Source: an uncultured Selenomonadales bacterium (GTDB lineage Bacteria > Bacillota > Negativicutes > Selenomonadales > Selenomonadaceae). Taken from it: a stretch of 64,000 nt of DNA. Made by a program: the position numbers and the translations under genes. This document shows positions 8,814 through 17,348 of the stretch, in pieces. The notes beneath the pieces were generated by a model. It saw only the letters and a list, made by a program, of their open reading frames with translations. It searched no databases and was not told the origin of the DNA. The stretch covers positions 62,001-126,000 of the forward strand of contig CAMZHX010000007.1 in the NCBI GenBank assembly GCA_947307055.1, in the 5' to 3' direction. Each line of letters opens with the position of its first letter. Position 1 is the stretch's first letter.

Positions 8814-10535
8814 TTATCCGAGTGTCGCGAGATATTTTTTGATTTCGTCGCCGTCTTCCATTTCCATAACTTTATCGAGAATTTCTTTAGCTTTGGTGAA
8901 GGTGATGTTGCGAATGCGTTCTTTGACGCGCGGGATTGAAGGCGCGCTCATCGACAATTCCTTAATTCCCATAGCCATAAGAATAATAGCCGCGTTCGGG
9001 TCGGACGCCATTTCGCCGCACATACCAGCCCATTTGCCTTCCTTATTCGCCGATTCAATCGTGCGTTTGATGAGGCGCAAAACTGCCGGGTTGAAGTGGT
9101 TATAGAGGTAAGAAATTTGCGCATTGCCGCGGTCGACCGCCAAAGTGTATTGGACAAGGTCATTGGTGCCGATTGAGAAGAAGTCGACATATTTTGCGAG
9201 AGCCGGAGCCATAACGGCGGCGGCAGGAGTTTCGACCATGATACCGACTTGGACGTTGTCAGCGAACTCTTTGCCCTCGTGAACGAGTTCCATTTTGGCA
9301 TCTTCGACGAATTGTTTAGCCGCGAGGAATTCTTGAACGTTGATAACCATCGGGAACATGATAGCGGCTTTGCCGTAGACGCCTGCGCGGAGAATTGCTT
9401 TGAGCTGAGGCATAAACAAATCTCTGCGCTGGAGGCTGATACGGATTGCGCGATAGCCCAAGAAGGGATTTTCTTCTACGCCGACTTGGATATAGGGCAG
9501 GGGTTTATCGCCGCCGATATCCATTGTGCGGATAACGCAGAGGCCTTCGCCGTGAGTGACGCTCGCGCAGTGCTCGACGGCTGCTTTATATTCTTTGAAT
9601 TGGTCTTCTTCCTTAGGAACATCGGTTTTGCCCATGAAGACGAATTCAGAACGGAAGAGACCAACGCCGGTCGCGCCGAAGTTTTTAACAGCAGCATCAG
9701 CATCAGCGGGCGAGCCGATATTTGCGACGAGCTCAACTTCTTTGCCGTCGAGGGTGATAGCGGGTTTGTCTTTGAGTTCTGCGTAATGGGCTTTGAGTTC
9801 TTCCTGCTTCTTGATTTTCTCGTCGTAGCTGGCGCGTTCTTCATCGGAGGGGCGGATTAAAATTTCGCCGGTTTCGCCGTCGAGGATAACGGGGTCGCCG
9901 TTCGCAATTTGTGCAATGCCGTCGCCGACGCCAACAACGGTCGGGATAGCGCGAGTTTTAGCGATGATAACGGCATGAGCGGTCGTGGAGCCGACGCCGA
10001 GAATAACGCCCGCGATTTTATCAGTGGGCAGGCCGGCGATAACGGAAGGCTCAATGTCTTTGCCCGCGACGACAACTTTGCCGACGATTTCGGGGTCTTT
10101 AATGCCGAGCAAATATTTAGCAATGCGTTTGCCTACGTCGCGCATATCGACGGCGCGGCCGCGGAAGTATTCATCTTCCATAGCCTCGAAGACTTGCGCG
10201 GTGGATTCGTAAGCGTCGAGGACAGCTTTGGGAGCCGAGCCGCTTTTTTCGATTTGCTCTTCGATTGCGCCGCTCATAGCGGGGTCTTCGACCATCATGC
10301 GGTGCGCTTCGAGAATGCCGGCTTGTTCCTTGAGGCCTTGTTCGTTGAAGCTGTCGATACTCTTCTTGAGATTTTCAGCGACCGCGACGAGGGCATCAGC
10401 AGCCTTTTTCTTTTCGGCGGCAGGTTTGCCGGGCTGATATTTTGCGAGGTAGCCGTCGAGGTTTTGACCCGCGAGCAGAATGTTACCAACAGCGATACCG
10501 GCTATAACGCCTTTACCTTTAATTTTCTCTGCCAT
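8814..10535 (-). CDS. ptsI: PTS enzyme I (phosphoenolpyruvate-protein phosphotransferase)
   Basis: The 573-residue enzyme I takes phosphate from PEP onto a histidine and passes it to HPr. The phospho-accepting histidine is His187 in the motif STTAHAVIIAK. The PEP-binding barrel follows, with LFRSEFVFMG, a second arginine block and GMCGEMASD carrying the conserved cysteine. The length matches the family. It lies 85 bases after ptsH on the same strand, and that gap holds a terminator-like hairpin. No enzyme II gene is in the window. GGAGGAAGAATT precedes the ATG. Confidence 0.97.
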   Translation of the reverse strand: MAEKIKGKGVIAGIAVGNILLAGQNLDGYLAKYQPGKPAAEKKKAADALVAVAENLKKSIDSFNEQGLKEQAGILEAHRMMVEDPAMSGAIEEQIEKSGSAPKAVLDAYESTAQVFEAMEDEYFRGRAVDMRDVGKRIAKYLLGIKDPEIVGKVVVAGKDIEPSVIAGLPTDKIAGVILGVGSTTAHAVIIAKTRAIPTVVGVGDGIAQIANGDPVILDGETGEILIRPSDEERASYDEKIKKQEELKAHYAELKDKPAITLDGKEVELVANIGSPADADAAVKNFGATGVGLFRSEFVFMGKTDVPKEEDQFKEYKAAVEHCASVTHGEGLCVIRTMDIGGDKPLPYIQVGVEENPFLGYRAIRISLQRRDLFMPQLKAILRAGVYGKAAIMFPMVINVQEFLAAKQFVEDAKMELVHEGKEFADNVQVGIMVETPAAAVMAPALAKYVDFFSIGTNDLVQYTLAVDRGNAQISYLYNHFNPAVLRLIKRTIESANKEGKWAGMCGEMASDPNAAIILMAMGIKELSMSAPSIPRVKERIRNITFTKAKEILDKVMEMEDGDEIKKYLATLG

Positions 10536-10557
10536 AATTCTTCCTCCAAAGAGTTAC

Positions 10558-10597
10558 ACAAAAAGGGAGGCGGAAAATCTTTTTAACCTCCTCCCTT
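10558..10597 (-). terminator. Hairpin with T-run between ptsH and ptsI (possible attenuator)
   Basis: On the minus strand AAGGGAGG (10597-10590) can pair with CCTCCCTT (10570-10563), followed by further T. It falls after the ptsH stop and before the ptsI ribosome binding site. It could lower ptsI transcription relative to ptsH. The loop is about 19 bases, so the strength is uncertain. Confidence 0.45.
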
Positions 10598-10620
10598 GAA
10601 ATTGCAACGGGATGCGCGAA

Positions 10621-10887
10621 TTACTCTTCGCCGAATTTTGCGTCGATCATAGCTTTGAGTTCGGAAACAGCTTGTGCTTCGTCGGGGCCGTCAGCGCAGA
10701 TGGTAACTTCGGTGCCTTTGACCAAGCCCATGCTCATGATCATGAGAATGCTCTTCGCGTCGACAGTTTTGCCCTTAGCTTTGAGCTGAACTTTGGATTT
10801 GAACGAGGACGCTTTCTGCACGAACACCGACGCGGGGCGCGCATGAATACCAGTTTTGTTTTCAATAGTGGTTGTTGCTTCTGTCAT
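10621..10887 (-). CDS. ptsH: PTS phosphocarrier HPr
   Basis: This 88-residue HPr relays phosphate from enzyme I to sugar permeases. The active histidine is His15 in TGIHARPAS. Ser46 is present in DAKSILMIMSMG, the site phosphorylated by HPr kinase in Firmicutes, which fits CcpA-type carbon control. I chose the ATG at 10887 because AGGAGAGG lies seven bases upstream and it puts His15 and Ser46 at standard positions; a longer in-frame opening to 10947 has no such support. It is cotranscribed with ptsI. Confidence 0.95.
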   Translation of the reverse strand: MTEATTTIENKTGIHARPASVFVQKASSFKSKVQLKAKGKTVDAKSILMIMSMGLVKGTEVTICADGPDEAQAVSELKAMIDAKFGEE

Positions 10888-11017
10888 TAGTGACCCTCTC
10901 CTATCTTTATACGTATGATTACAACGGCTGTCGCCCTTTGCGAGCAACTTTTAAAATGTGCTATTCGCCGCGCCTTTATATCTTCCTGCTTGCCGATAAA
11001 AAATTTTCCAAAAATTT

Positions 11018-12142
11018 TTAGGCGAAAATGTATTTGCAAATGGGGTTCATAATTTCTTCCTCCCAGATGTAGCCGGCACTAAATTTACCTGCGCTGCGTT
11101 CATCGTCGACGGCAAGCGCGGTTCCGTTCGTCATGAAAATCGCGCCGTCTTGAGTGTTCGGGACAAAGTACAAGCCCGAAATCAATCCGTAAGCCTCGCC
11201 GCTGTGCCCAATTAAATCAATCTCGAAATCCTTGCAAAGTCGCGCCCTACTCGCGCCGAAAATTTTATAAGTGCCCAGCCCGTAATTTTCCATGACGCCG
11301 CCGTAAGTATCACCGTTGGGATTAGTCGTGTCGAATTGCCAATGCGTCGAAGTCATTTCGTCGAAGGAAGTCGCGCTGATAATTTTTCGCCCGTCGTAGG
11401 TGCCACGATTCATCATCATAATCAAACATTTGCTGAGGTCGTCGAAAGAAATTCGCAAGCCACCTTGCGGAGCAAAAATCGTCGCGTCCGAGCCGATTTT
11501 GTAGTCGCTCAAAAAATTTTGCGGCTGAACTTTGTAATCATCAATTTGCGCAATCCAAATATTTTCCTTGCGATAAATCGTGCCGAGATTTTTAAACGCC
11601 TCCGCGCTCAAGTCGCTGACAACGTAGCCGCCGTCAATGTCCAACGGTTTCAAAATGTGATTTTGTTGGTATTGGTCGAAACGTTCTCCGCTGACGCGCT
11701 CGATAATCGTTCCGAGAATTCCAAAATTCAAATTGCAATACGTGAAGTATTTGCCGGGCGGTCGAGTCGCAGAAAAAATTTTCTCGTCGCGCAAAGATGA
11801 CGTATGGCAAGCGAGCATTTCAACAGTTATAGGCGCGTTTGGGAAATTGGGATTGCGAAACTTAAAGCCGATATATTTGCTCACGTCGTCGGACAGATTC
11901 AACTTGCCCTGCTCGACGAGTTGCATAATAGAAAAGGCAGCGAACATTTTCGACAACGACGCCGCCCTAAAAAGAGTTTTGCGCGTCAAAAGTTTATCGG
12001 GATTGAGATGTCGTCGCCCGCCGAAGTAGGAATAAATTTCGCGACCGCCTTTGAACGCGATGACGCCTAGCCCTAAAACTTTCGTGCTGCTATCGCCAAT
12101 CAGCGCGGAAAATTCGCTGTCCAAAATATTTTTTATTGTCAT
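11018..12142 (-). CDS. Beta-lactamase-fold serine hydrolase (class C-like esterase/peptidase family)
   Basis: This 374-residue member of the serine beta-lactamase-like family has the catalytic S62-L-S-K65 motif and a Tyr-x-Asn element (YCN) about 70 residues later. GHSGEAYG near the C-terminus is in the place of the third motif. No signal peptide is visible, so it may act in the cytoplasm on an ester or peptide. The start lies three bases after the stop of the C69 peptidase gene, so the two are likely coupled. True substrate unknown; a role in antibiotic resistance is not implied by this family. Confidence 0.85.
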   Translation of the reverse strand: MTIKNILDSEFSALIGDSSTKVLGLGVIAFKGGREIYSYFGGRRHLNPDKLLTRKTLFRAASLSKMFAAFSIMQLVEQGKLNLSDDVSKYIGFKFRNPNFPNAPITVEMLACHTSSLRDEKIFSATRPPGKYFTYCNLNFGILGTIIERVSGERFDQYQQNHILKPLDIDGGYVVSDLSAEAFKNLGTIYRKENIWIAQIDDYKVQPQNFLSDYKIGSDATIFAPQGGLRISFDDLSKCLIMMMNRGTYDGRKIISATSFDEMTSTHWQFDTTNPNGDTYGGVMENYGLGTYKIFGASRARLCKDFEIDLIGHSGEAYGLISGLYFVPNTQDGAIFMTNGTALAVDDERSAGKFSAGYIWEEEIMNPICKYIFA

Positions 12143-12145
12143 AGT

Positions 12146-13744
12146 TTAGTATTCTGACGGAGCATCGGGTGTGGGCAAATGCCTTTCGTCGTACTTGACG
12201 CCCTCGCCGCCGTTATATTGTATCAAAAGTTGCGCGTAAAGATTTTTCCAGTCATCGAAGACCTTCAGCGCGTTTTGATTCAATGTCTCGGCGAATTTCT
12301 CTTTGGAGAGTTTGCGCGACGCCGCGACAAGTTCCAGAGAATTTTTTTCAGATTGTTGAACGGCATTTTCTACCGTGTCTTTAAGCGAATTCCAATAGCC
12401 GCGACTTAAAGCCATGACTTGACTCGATGCCCAAAACATTTTTGAATCGTCATATTCATCTCTTAGGGCACTATTATAAGCGGCGGGCATTTGCGCAACT
12501 GCGAACGGGATAAACGGATTTTCAAGAGCTGTATTAGTCGCGAGCCAAAACATTGGCGCGGGCAAATTGTCATTGACTTGCGCGATGTATGTATAAGCCG
12601 TATCCGCCGAAAGAATTGCCTGCTCGCCGTATTCTATTGTGTAATCGTAGGGCGAACCATGCAAGCCCGCAAAATTGCTCGTCGTCTTGTCAAATTCGGT
12701 GTCTTGATAATAATCGCGGTACAATTTCATAATATCGGTTATCGCCAACTTTTTATCGGGTTTGACGCTCAACGGGTAATAATCGGAATCCCAATCGCTG
12801 ACAGTGGGCGAAAAATTTTGTGACGGCGCAACGGTACTAAATCCGCGCCAAACTCGACGCATTGAGTAATACGGGTGACTCCATTCCTCGCCGCGCAGAG
12901 ATTTTACCCAATCTAAATTACCCTGCTCGTCTTGAGCAACCCAGCCAAGTTCCTGCAACATCTGCGGCAATTTCGGATTAAAAATTTGGTTCGGGTCGCC
13001 CTCTCTGATTGCGCGGATTCTCAACTGATTAGCCGCTATGGAAAAATGCCCGTCGGGGATTTTCTCTGCAATCCATAAACCGCCCTTGCCAGAAGGTGTC
13101 GGCTGCATTTCAAAGAGCCAACCTTCTTCCCTATCCGCGACGAATAATGCTTCCGCCGTGCCGTAAAGCCCGTATTCGTCGATGAGCTCGCCCATAAGTT
13201 TAATTGCTTCCCGCGCAGTTTTGCAACGCTCCAGAGCTACGCGCCCAAGTTCCGACGAATAAAAAATACCAATGCCTTTTTCGTAAGGCAGTTCCGGTAA
13301 ATGTCCGGAAACGTCAGTGCATTCGCTGAGCATCAAGCCGTGTTCATTCATGACGGAGTATTCAGCGTCAATATAGGCGTAGGTGTGCTCGACTTCGGGA
13401 ATATAACCAATCGCTTTGGTGTGCTGATAACCTGGAAAATTATAAGCGTCGCTGCGTTCGGGCGCGATAAGTTGCGGGCAGTCAAAGGCGTTATATTCGG
13501 GCAATTCGTCAAGAGCGGCGGCACTGGGATAAACGGGGCGGCGACTGCCCTTTTTATGATTTTTAGCGGGCACAAAAGCTAAGTTAGGGTCGCTACCGTA
13601 TTCGTTGTCCGAGTGCCCAAGAAAAACGCTACCGTCCTCCGATGCGCCCTTAGTCACAAGAATTATCGTGCACGCCTCAACATTAACGCTCATAAGCGAC
13701 AGAGCCGCTAAGCCCGCCGCGATTTTAGACAAAAACTTTTTCAT
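12146..13744 (-). CDS. Secreted C69-family dipeptidase
   Basis: This is a 532-residue N-terminal-nucleophile peptidase of the PepD/C69 type. Residues 1-24 form a signal peptide ending VEA, and Cys25 (CTIILVTKGAS) becomes the exposed catalytic residue after cleavage. DGSVFLGHSDNE is the typical next block. Family members cleave dipeptides. Because of the signal peptide it should work outside the inner membrane, perhaps on peptides taken from the environment or murein. It lies nine bases after lpxI and just before the serine hydrolase. Confidence 0.9.
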   Translation of the reverse strand: MKKFLSKIAAGLAALSLMSVNVEACTIILVTKGASEDGSVFLGHSDNEYGSDPNLAFVPAKNHKKGSRRPVYPSAAALDELPEYNAFDCPQLIAPERSDAYNFPGYQHTKAIGYIPEVEHTYAYIDAEYSVMNEHGLMLSECTDVSGHLPELPYEKGIGIFYSSELGRVALERCKTAREAIKLMGELIDEYGLYGTAEALFVADREEGWLFEMQPTPSGKGGLWIAEKIPDGHFSIAANQLRIRAIREGDPNQIFNPKLPQMLQELGWVAQDEQGNLDWVKSLRGEEWSHPYYSMRRVWRGFSTVAPSQNFSPTVSDWDSDYYPLSVKPDKKLAITDIMKLYRDYYQDTEFDKTTSNFAGLHGSPYDYTIEYGEQAILSADTAYTYIAQVNDNLPAPMFWLATNTALENPFIPFAVAQMPAAYNSALRDEYDDSKMFWASSQVMALSRGYWNSLKDTVENAVQQSEKNSLELVAASRKLSKEKFAETLNQNALKVFDDWKNLYAQLLIQYNGGEGVKYDERHLPTPDAPSEY

Positions 13745-13753
13745 GCAGAAACC

Positions 13754-14557
13754 TCACATTGCGACGATTGCAATGCCTTGCGCGTCGGCAAAAGCGATCA
13801 TCTGTTCGCGCTCGACAAGAAGAGTTTTGCCCGCCTCGATTGCTAAAACCGTCGCGCCGACTTTCGCCATGTTCTCAATAGTGCGATAACCGACAGTGGG
13901 CACGTCGAAACGATTATCTTGTTGGGGCTTTGAAACTTTCGCGACGACCGCGCCGCCATGCGCCAATTTCCCGCCGCGCTCTATGCAAGCGTCGGTACCT
14001 TCAATCGCCTCCAATGCCATAACCGCACGATTTTTTACGACGACCGTCTGCCCTATGTCGAAGCGTCCAAGCTCCTTAGCGATTCTGAAGCCGAATTCCA
14101 TATCTTGCCGTTCAATTTCAGTCGGTTCGCGTTGAGTGATTGTCCCTTTGCTCGGCATGAGTTTTCTAATCAATTTAGTTTGGTCGAAAGTTTGAATGCC
14201 GACTTTAGCGAGTTCGCGCACGAAGGCAACCATAATCGTATCGTCTTTTCTGTCGGGCAATGACATTATCAGTTGCAACATTCGCGCATCGGGCATAACC
14301 GCGCCGTTATATAAAAGTTCTTTTGTGACCTTGCCGATAAGCGTGACTTGTTGGATTTGATTTTGCGCAAGGTAATTGAAAATGGCGTCGAGTTGCGCGA
14401 CGCTGATAAATTGAAAATCTTTTGTGAACTGCGCGATTTGCGGGTCGCTGTCCGCCAAAAGTCCTATGGCATAAACTTCATAACCGAGATTTTTAGCGGC
14501 GCGGGCGCATTCGACGGGCAGCTTACCTGCTCCGGCCAATATTCCGAGCCTTTTCAT
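13754..14557 (-). CDS. lpxI: UDP-2,3-diacylglucosamine pyrophosphatase LpxI
   Basis: The 267-residue protein matches LpxI (DUF1009). It hydrolyses UDP-2,3-diacylglucosamine to lipid X in lipid A synthesis, replacing LpxH in many bacteria. It starts GILAGAGKLPVECARAAK, a family hallmark. The C-terminal domain has EGTDACIERGG and KVSKPQQDNRFDVPTVG, which carry conserved acidic residues. GGGAGG precedes the ATG. It follows lpxA and the 120-residue unknown gene. lpxB, often next, is absent here; two hydrolase genes follow instead. Confidence 0.93.
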   Translation of the reverse strand: MKRLGILAGAGKLPVECARAAKNLGYEVYAIGLLADSDPQIAQFTKDFQFISVAQLDAIFNYLAQNQIQQVTLIGKVTKELLYNGAVMPDARMLQLIMSLPDRKDDTIMVAFVRELAKVGIQTFDQTKLIRKLMPSKGTITQREPTEIERQDMEFGFRIAKELGRFDIGQTVVVKNRAVMALEAIEGTDACIERGGKLAHGGAVVAKVSKPQQDNRFDVPTVGYRTIENMAKVGATVLAIEAGKTLLVEREQMIAFADAQGIAIVAM

Positions 14558-14576
14558 TAAAATAACCTCCCTTGTA

Positions 14577-14665
14577 AGGGGAAAGGGAAAAGGGGAAAGG
14601 GAAAAGGGAAAAGTCTTTTAAACTCCTCCCTACTTCTCCCTTTTCCCATCTCCCTTCTCCCTTTT
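14577..14665. repeat. Purine-rich heptad repeat pair (GGGAAAA family), inverted arms
   Basis: The left arm is made of GGGAAAA/GGGGAAA units (14578-14612) and ends in AAAAGTCT. After a short AT-rich loop the right arm holds the complementary CCCTTTT/CTCCCTT units (14624-14665). It sits between lpxI and the upstream 120-residue gene, and the right arm touches the TGA stop of that gene. The same plan and the same AAAAGTCT junction occur at 16347-16440 and 26094-26176. Confidence 0.85.
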
Positions 14666-15018
14666 CAGACCTTAATCGCGGGCATGACGGCGGCGAGCCT
14701 CTTAGCCTCTATCATTCGTGCGCATTCCATTTTCTCGAAGTAACCCGGAAGAATTTCGCTGATAGTTTTCACCGAAAAAGCTACTTCCTTAGGCTTTTGC
14801 GTTTCGTGAATGCGCCGCGTCAAAATTTCTTGAACTGCTCGCTCCGAATTCTCCAGTATAAATTTCCGTTCGCGTTGCCAATCTCTAAATATAGTTTGAA
14901 TGTATTCGCAAATAATATCTTCGCCCGCGCTGTCGATTGCCAAATCAATTTGCGCCAAACCGTTTTTAATTTTCCTCAAGCCAAAACGTTTAATCCGCTC
15001 TATTTCCCACTTAGTCAA
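14665..15018 (-). CDS. Small protein of unknown function in the lipid A cluster
   Basis: I do not recognise this protein of about 117 residues. It is highly charged, mostly helical by composition, has no signal peptide or membrane segment, and contains an IKRFG...KNGLAQIDLAIDSAGEDI stretch. It lies ten bases after lpxA and before lpxI, so it is part of the lipid A operon. I favour the TTG at 15018 because AGGAAG lies eight bases upstream; a GTG at 15027 would be only one base from it. Its stop codon abuts a purine-rich repeat. A link to envelope synthesis is inference from position only. Confidence 0.6.
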   Translation of the reverse strand: MTKWEIERIKRFGLRKIKNGLAQIDLAIDSAGEDIICEYIQTIFRDWQRERKFILENSERAVQEILTRRIHETQKPKEVAFSVKTISEILPGYFEKMECARMIEAKRLAAVMPAIKV

Positions 15019-15036
15019 AATTAGCACTTCCTGTGA

Positions 15037-15876
15037 TTATTTGTCATCAAAGTCGCGACGTTCACGACAAATCCCGCGCTCGGCATTGCGCAAAAATCTA
15101 AGGAAGTGTTCGACCTCCTCGCAAGAATCAACTTCCTGTTCGATAACCGCGATTGCCTCCGCTAAACTCAAGCCCGAACGATACAAAATTTTATAAGCCT
15201 TCTTGATGAGCCGGCGACTTTCGAGCGGCACGCCCGCCCGCGATATGCCAACATTATTCAAGCCGACGACTTTAGCGGGGTGCCCGTCAACCAAAGTATA
15301 GGGCACGACATCTTGAACAAGTTTACTCATGCCGCCGACCATAGCATTTCGCCCGATTTTAACGAATTGGTGAACGCCCGCCATGCCGCCGATAACAACT
15401 CTGTCCTCAACGGTCGCATGACCCGAACAGCTCGCCAAATTCGACATGATAACGTGATTGCCGAGCGAGCAATTATGCGCAATATGGATATAAGCCATTA
15501 ACAGACAATCGCTACCGATTCGAGTTTCATTACCCTCGCCGGTTGCGCGGTGAATCGTTGCGCCCTCGCGGATTACCGTCCTGTCGCCGATAATCGTTGA
15601 ACTTTGTTCGCCCTTGAATTTCAAATCCTGTGGCGCGTCGCCGACTGAAGCAAATTGAAAAACTCTGCAGCCTTTGCCAATCGTCGTCCACTTCTCTATA
15701 ACCGCATGAGGACCGATAATCGAGCCGTCGCCGATTTCGACTTCATCGCCAATCACGCAGTAGGGACCAATTGTAACGTTTTCGCCGAGCCGAGCACTTT
15801 TGGAAATGACCGCGCTCGGATGAATTTTTGTGCCGTTATTCGCGACCAATTCTTCTTTGCTTTCCAGTGTTATCAT
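15037..15876 (-). CDS. lpxA: Acyl-ACP--UDP-N-acetylglucosamine O-acyltransferase
   Basis: This 279-residue LpxA makes the first committed acyl transfer of lipid A synthesis. It is a left-handed beta helix: the N-terminal two thirds consist of hexapeptide repeats (IGPYCV, IGDEVE, IGDGSI, IGPHAV). The catalytic histidine is in AYIHIAHNCSLGN. The C-terminal helical domain starts near SRAGVPLESRRLIKKAYK. A 13-residue extension precedes the usual start (KIHPSAVIS), which is mildly long. It follows fabZ by 15 bases. Confidence 0.96.
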   Translation of the reverse strand: MITLESKEELVANNGTKIHPSAVISKSARLGENVTIGPYCVIGDEVEIGDGSIIGPHAVIEKWTTIGKGCRVFQFASVGDAPQDLKFKGEQSSTIIGDRTVIREGATIHRATGEGNETRIGSDCLLMAYIHIAHNCSLGNHVIMSNLASCSGHATVEDRVVIGGMAGVHQFVKIGRNAMVGGMSKLVQDVVPYTLVDGHPAKVVGLNNVGISRAGVPLESRRLIKKAYKILYRSGLSLAEAIAVIEQEVDSCEEVEHFLRFLRNAERGICRERRDFDDK

Positions 15877-15891
15877 TTTATTACTCCGCCC

Positions 15892-16332
15892 TTACAATTC
15901 CTCGCGACCTTTTAGCACGAAAGTAAAATCGGCGACCGCGACCAATTTGTCATCAACGTAGCCGTCAGTATGCAACACGCCGAAGAGCCCGCGCACTTTA
16001 ATGATTTCGGCTTTAGTGATGAGGGTATCGCCGGGCACGACCATTCTTTTAAATTTGATATTGTCCATTGCTCCGAAAAGGGCGATTTTCCCGCGATGTT
16101 CTTCGGGGTAGAGCATAGCGACGCCGCCGACTTGCGCCATTGCCTCAAGTTGCAGGACGCCCGGCATTATCGGGTGACTTGGAAAATGGCCGGCGAATTG
16201 TGGTTCGTTCATGGTGATATTTTTTAAGCCCGTCGCGGATTTGAACGGGTCGATTTCTAAAATTCTGTCCACCAAGAGCATCGGCGGGCGGTGCGGCAAA
16301 ATTTTCATTATGTCTTCGATTTCCAATACCAT
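15892..16332 (-). CDS. fabZ: (3R)-hydroxyacyl-ACP dehydratase FabZ
   Basis: The 146-residue hot-dog-fold enzyme dehydrates 3-hydroxyacyl-ACP in fatty acid elongation and competes with LpxA for the same substrate. The active-site histidine and the glutamate helix are in HFPSHPIMPGVLQLEAMAQ. AAAGGAG precedes the ATG. The lpxC-fabZ-lpxA order is conserved in diderm bacteria. It is separated from lpxC by the inverted purine-rich repeat. Confidence 0.96.
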   Translation of the reverse strand: MVLEIEDIMKILPHRPPMLLVDRILEIDPFKSATGLKNITMNEPQFAGHFPSHPIMPGVLQLEAMAQVGGVAMLYPEEHRGKIALFGAMDNIKFKRMVVPGDTLITKAEIIKVRGLFGVLHTDGYVDDKLVAVADFTFVLKGREEL

Positions 16333-16346
16333 CTATATCGCTCCTT

Positions 16347-16440
16347 TGAAAGGGAAAAGGGAAATGGGAAAAGGGAAATGGGAAAAGTCTAAAATCTCTT
16401 TCCTACCCTTTTCCCTTCTCCCATACCCCTTGCCCCTTGA
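16347..16440. repeat. Purine-rich heptad repeat pair between lpxC and fabZ, running into the lpxC C-terminus
   Basis: GGGAAAA-GGGAAAT-GGGAAAA-GGGAAAT-GGGAAAAG TCT (16352-16390) is followed by an inverted arm of CCCTTTT/CCCTTCT units up to about 16437. The lpxC stop lies within the element, so the last ten or so codons of lpxC are repeat sequence. A transcript through lpxC and fabZ would carry a long hairpin here. Confidence 0.85.
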
Positions 16441-17258
16441 TAAATTTTCTTAGCAAGTTGAGTGTTGAGCGCGTGACCCGACGCCGCCGCCACAATATGA
16501 CAACTCAAAAAGCCGGCAAGCCGCATATCCCCGATAACGTCCAAAATTTTATGGCGAACCAACTCGTCAGGATAATTTAGCTTATTGAGCCAGCCCTCGT
16601 CGTTGTACACGATAACATTTTCCAGATTGCCGCCGAGCCCCAATCCCATTGAGTGAAGCGCGTTAACTTCCTTTTCGTAAGCAATCGTCCGCGCAGAGGC
16701 AATTTCTTTAGCGTAAACTTCTGGGGTTATTTCGAAGTCAGCGTATTGAATGCCGATAAGCGGGTGGGGATTGACCGAGACGAAACTCACGCGGAAACCG
16801 TCGTAGGGCAAAGCCATAATGAATCGCTCGCCCTCTTCGCCGTCGACGCGATAAATTTTTTCGACGCGAATAATTTTGCGCTCCTTATCCTGTTCGACAA
16901 GTCCGACACGCTGAATCATCTTGAAAAAGTCAATCGAGTTGCCATTGAGGACGGGTGGCTCTTCGGCGTCTAGTTCGATTTCGCAGTTGTCGACGCCGCA
17001 AGCATTTAACGCGCTCATAAGGTGTTCGACGGTAAAAACTCTCGCGCCGTTCTCCTCCAAAGTCGTCGCCCTTAGCGTCGCGGTTACGTTTGCGGCGGTT
17101 GCGTGAATCTTCGGGCGCGTTGGCAAATCCATTCTCAAAAAAATTATCCCGCTATCAATGTCCGCAGGTTTCATGACGAGCCGAACTTCCTTGCCCGAAT
17201 GCAAGCCCACGCCGACGCAGGAAATTTCATTTCTTAAAGTCCGCTGTCTTTGCAACAC
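16389..17258 (-). CDS. lpxC: UDP-3-O-acyl-N-acetylglucosamine deacetylase
   Basis: The 289-residue zinc enzyme performs the committed deacetylation of lipid A synthesis. Zinc-ligand blocks are visible as VEHLMSALNACG, HKILDVIGD and SGHALNTQ. The GTG at 17258 has GGGAGGA just upstream (a TTG follows directly). The C-terminus, GARGMGEGKRVGKRF, is encoded by the heptad repeat and is unlike the usual LpxC end, though the catalytic core is complete. An extended -10 promoter lies at 17289-17297, so lpxC leads the operon. Confidence 0.95.
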   Translation of the reverse strand: MLQRQRTLRNEISCVGVGLHSGKEVRLVMKPADIDSGIIFLRMDLPTRPKIHATAANVTATLRATTLEENGARVFTVEHLMSALNACGVDNCEIELDAEEPPVLNGNSIDFFKMIQRVGLVEQDKERKIIRVEKIYRVDGEEGERFIMALPYDGFRVSFVSVNPHPLIGIQYADFEITPEVYAKEIASARTIAYEKEVNALHSMGLGLGGNLENVIVYNDEGWLNKLNYPDELVRHKILDVIGDMRLAGFLSCHIVAAASGHALNTQLAKKIYQGARGMGEGKRVGKRF

Positions 17259-17288
17259 TTATCCTCCCTTCAGAAAATATTCGCGGTT

Positions 17289-17297
17289 ATTATAGCA
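17289..17297 (-). promoter_or_regulatory. Extended -10 promoter of the lpxC operon
   Basis: TGCTATAAT is read on the minus strand about 30 bases before the lpxC start. No good -35 is seen, which is common with an extended -10. The same TGCTAYAAT element precedes cmk, the AAA ATPase gene and the genes at 18709 and 20745. Confidence 0.55.
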
Positions 17298-17348
17298 CTA
17301 ATTATTTTTAACGTCGATAAATTTTTGCCGCAAATTTTCTTTATCTGC

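Noticed and set aside
9249-10586. Two long plus-strand open frames (203 and 225 residues) opposite ptsI
   Set aside because: They mirror the codons of enzyme I, have no ribosome binding site and show no domain; the minus-strand gene is certain.
11018-12142. Antibiotic-resistance beta-lactamase
   Set aside because: The fold family is broad, no signal peptide is present and the context is metabolic; esterase or peptidase activity is at least as likely.
12661-13744. Plus-strand frames inside the C69 peptidase gene
   Set aside because: Shadow frames without start signals; the secreted peptidase has a full motif set.
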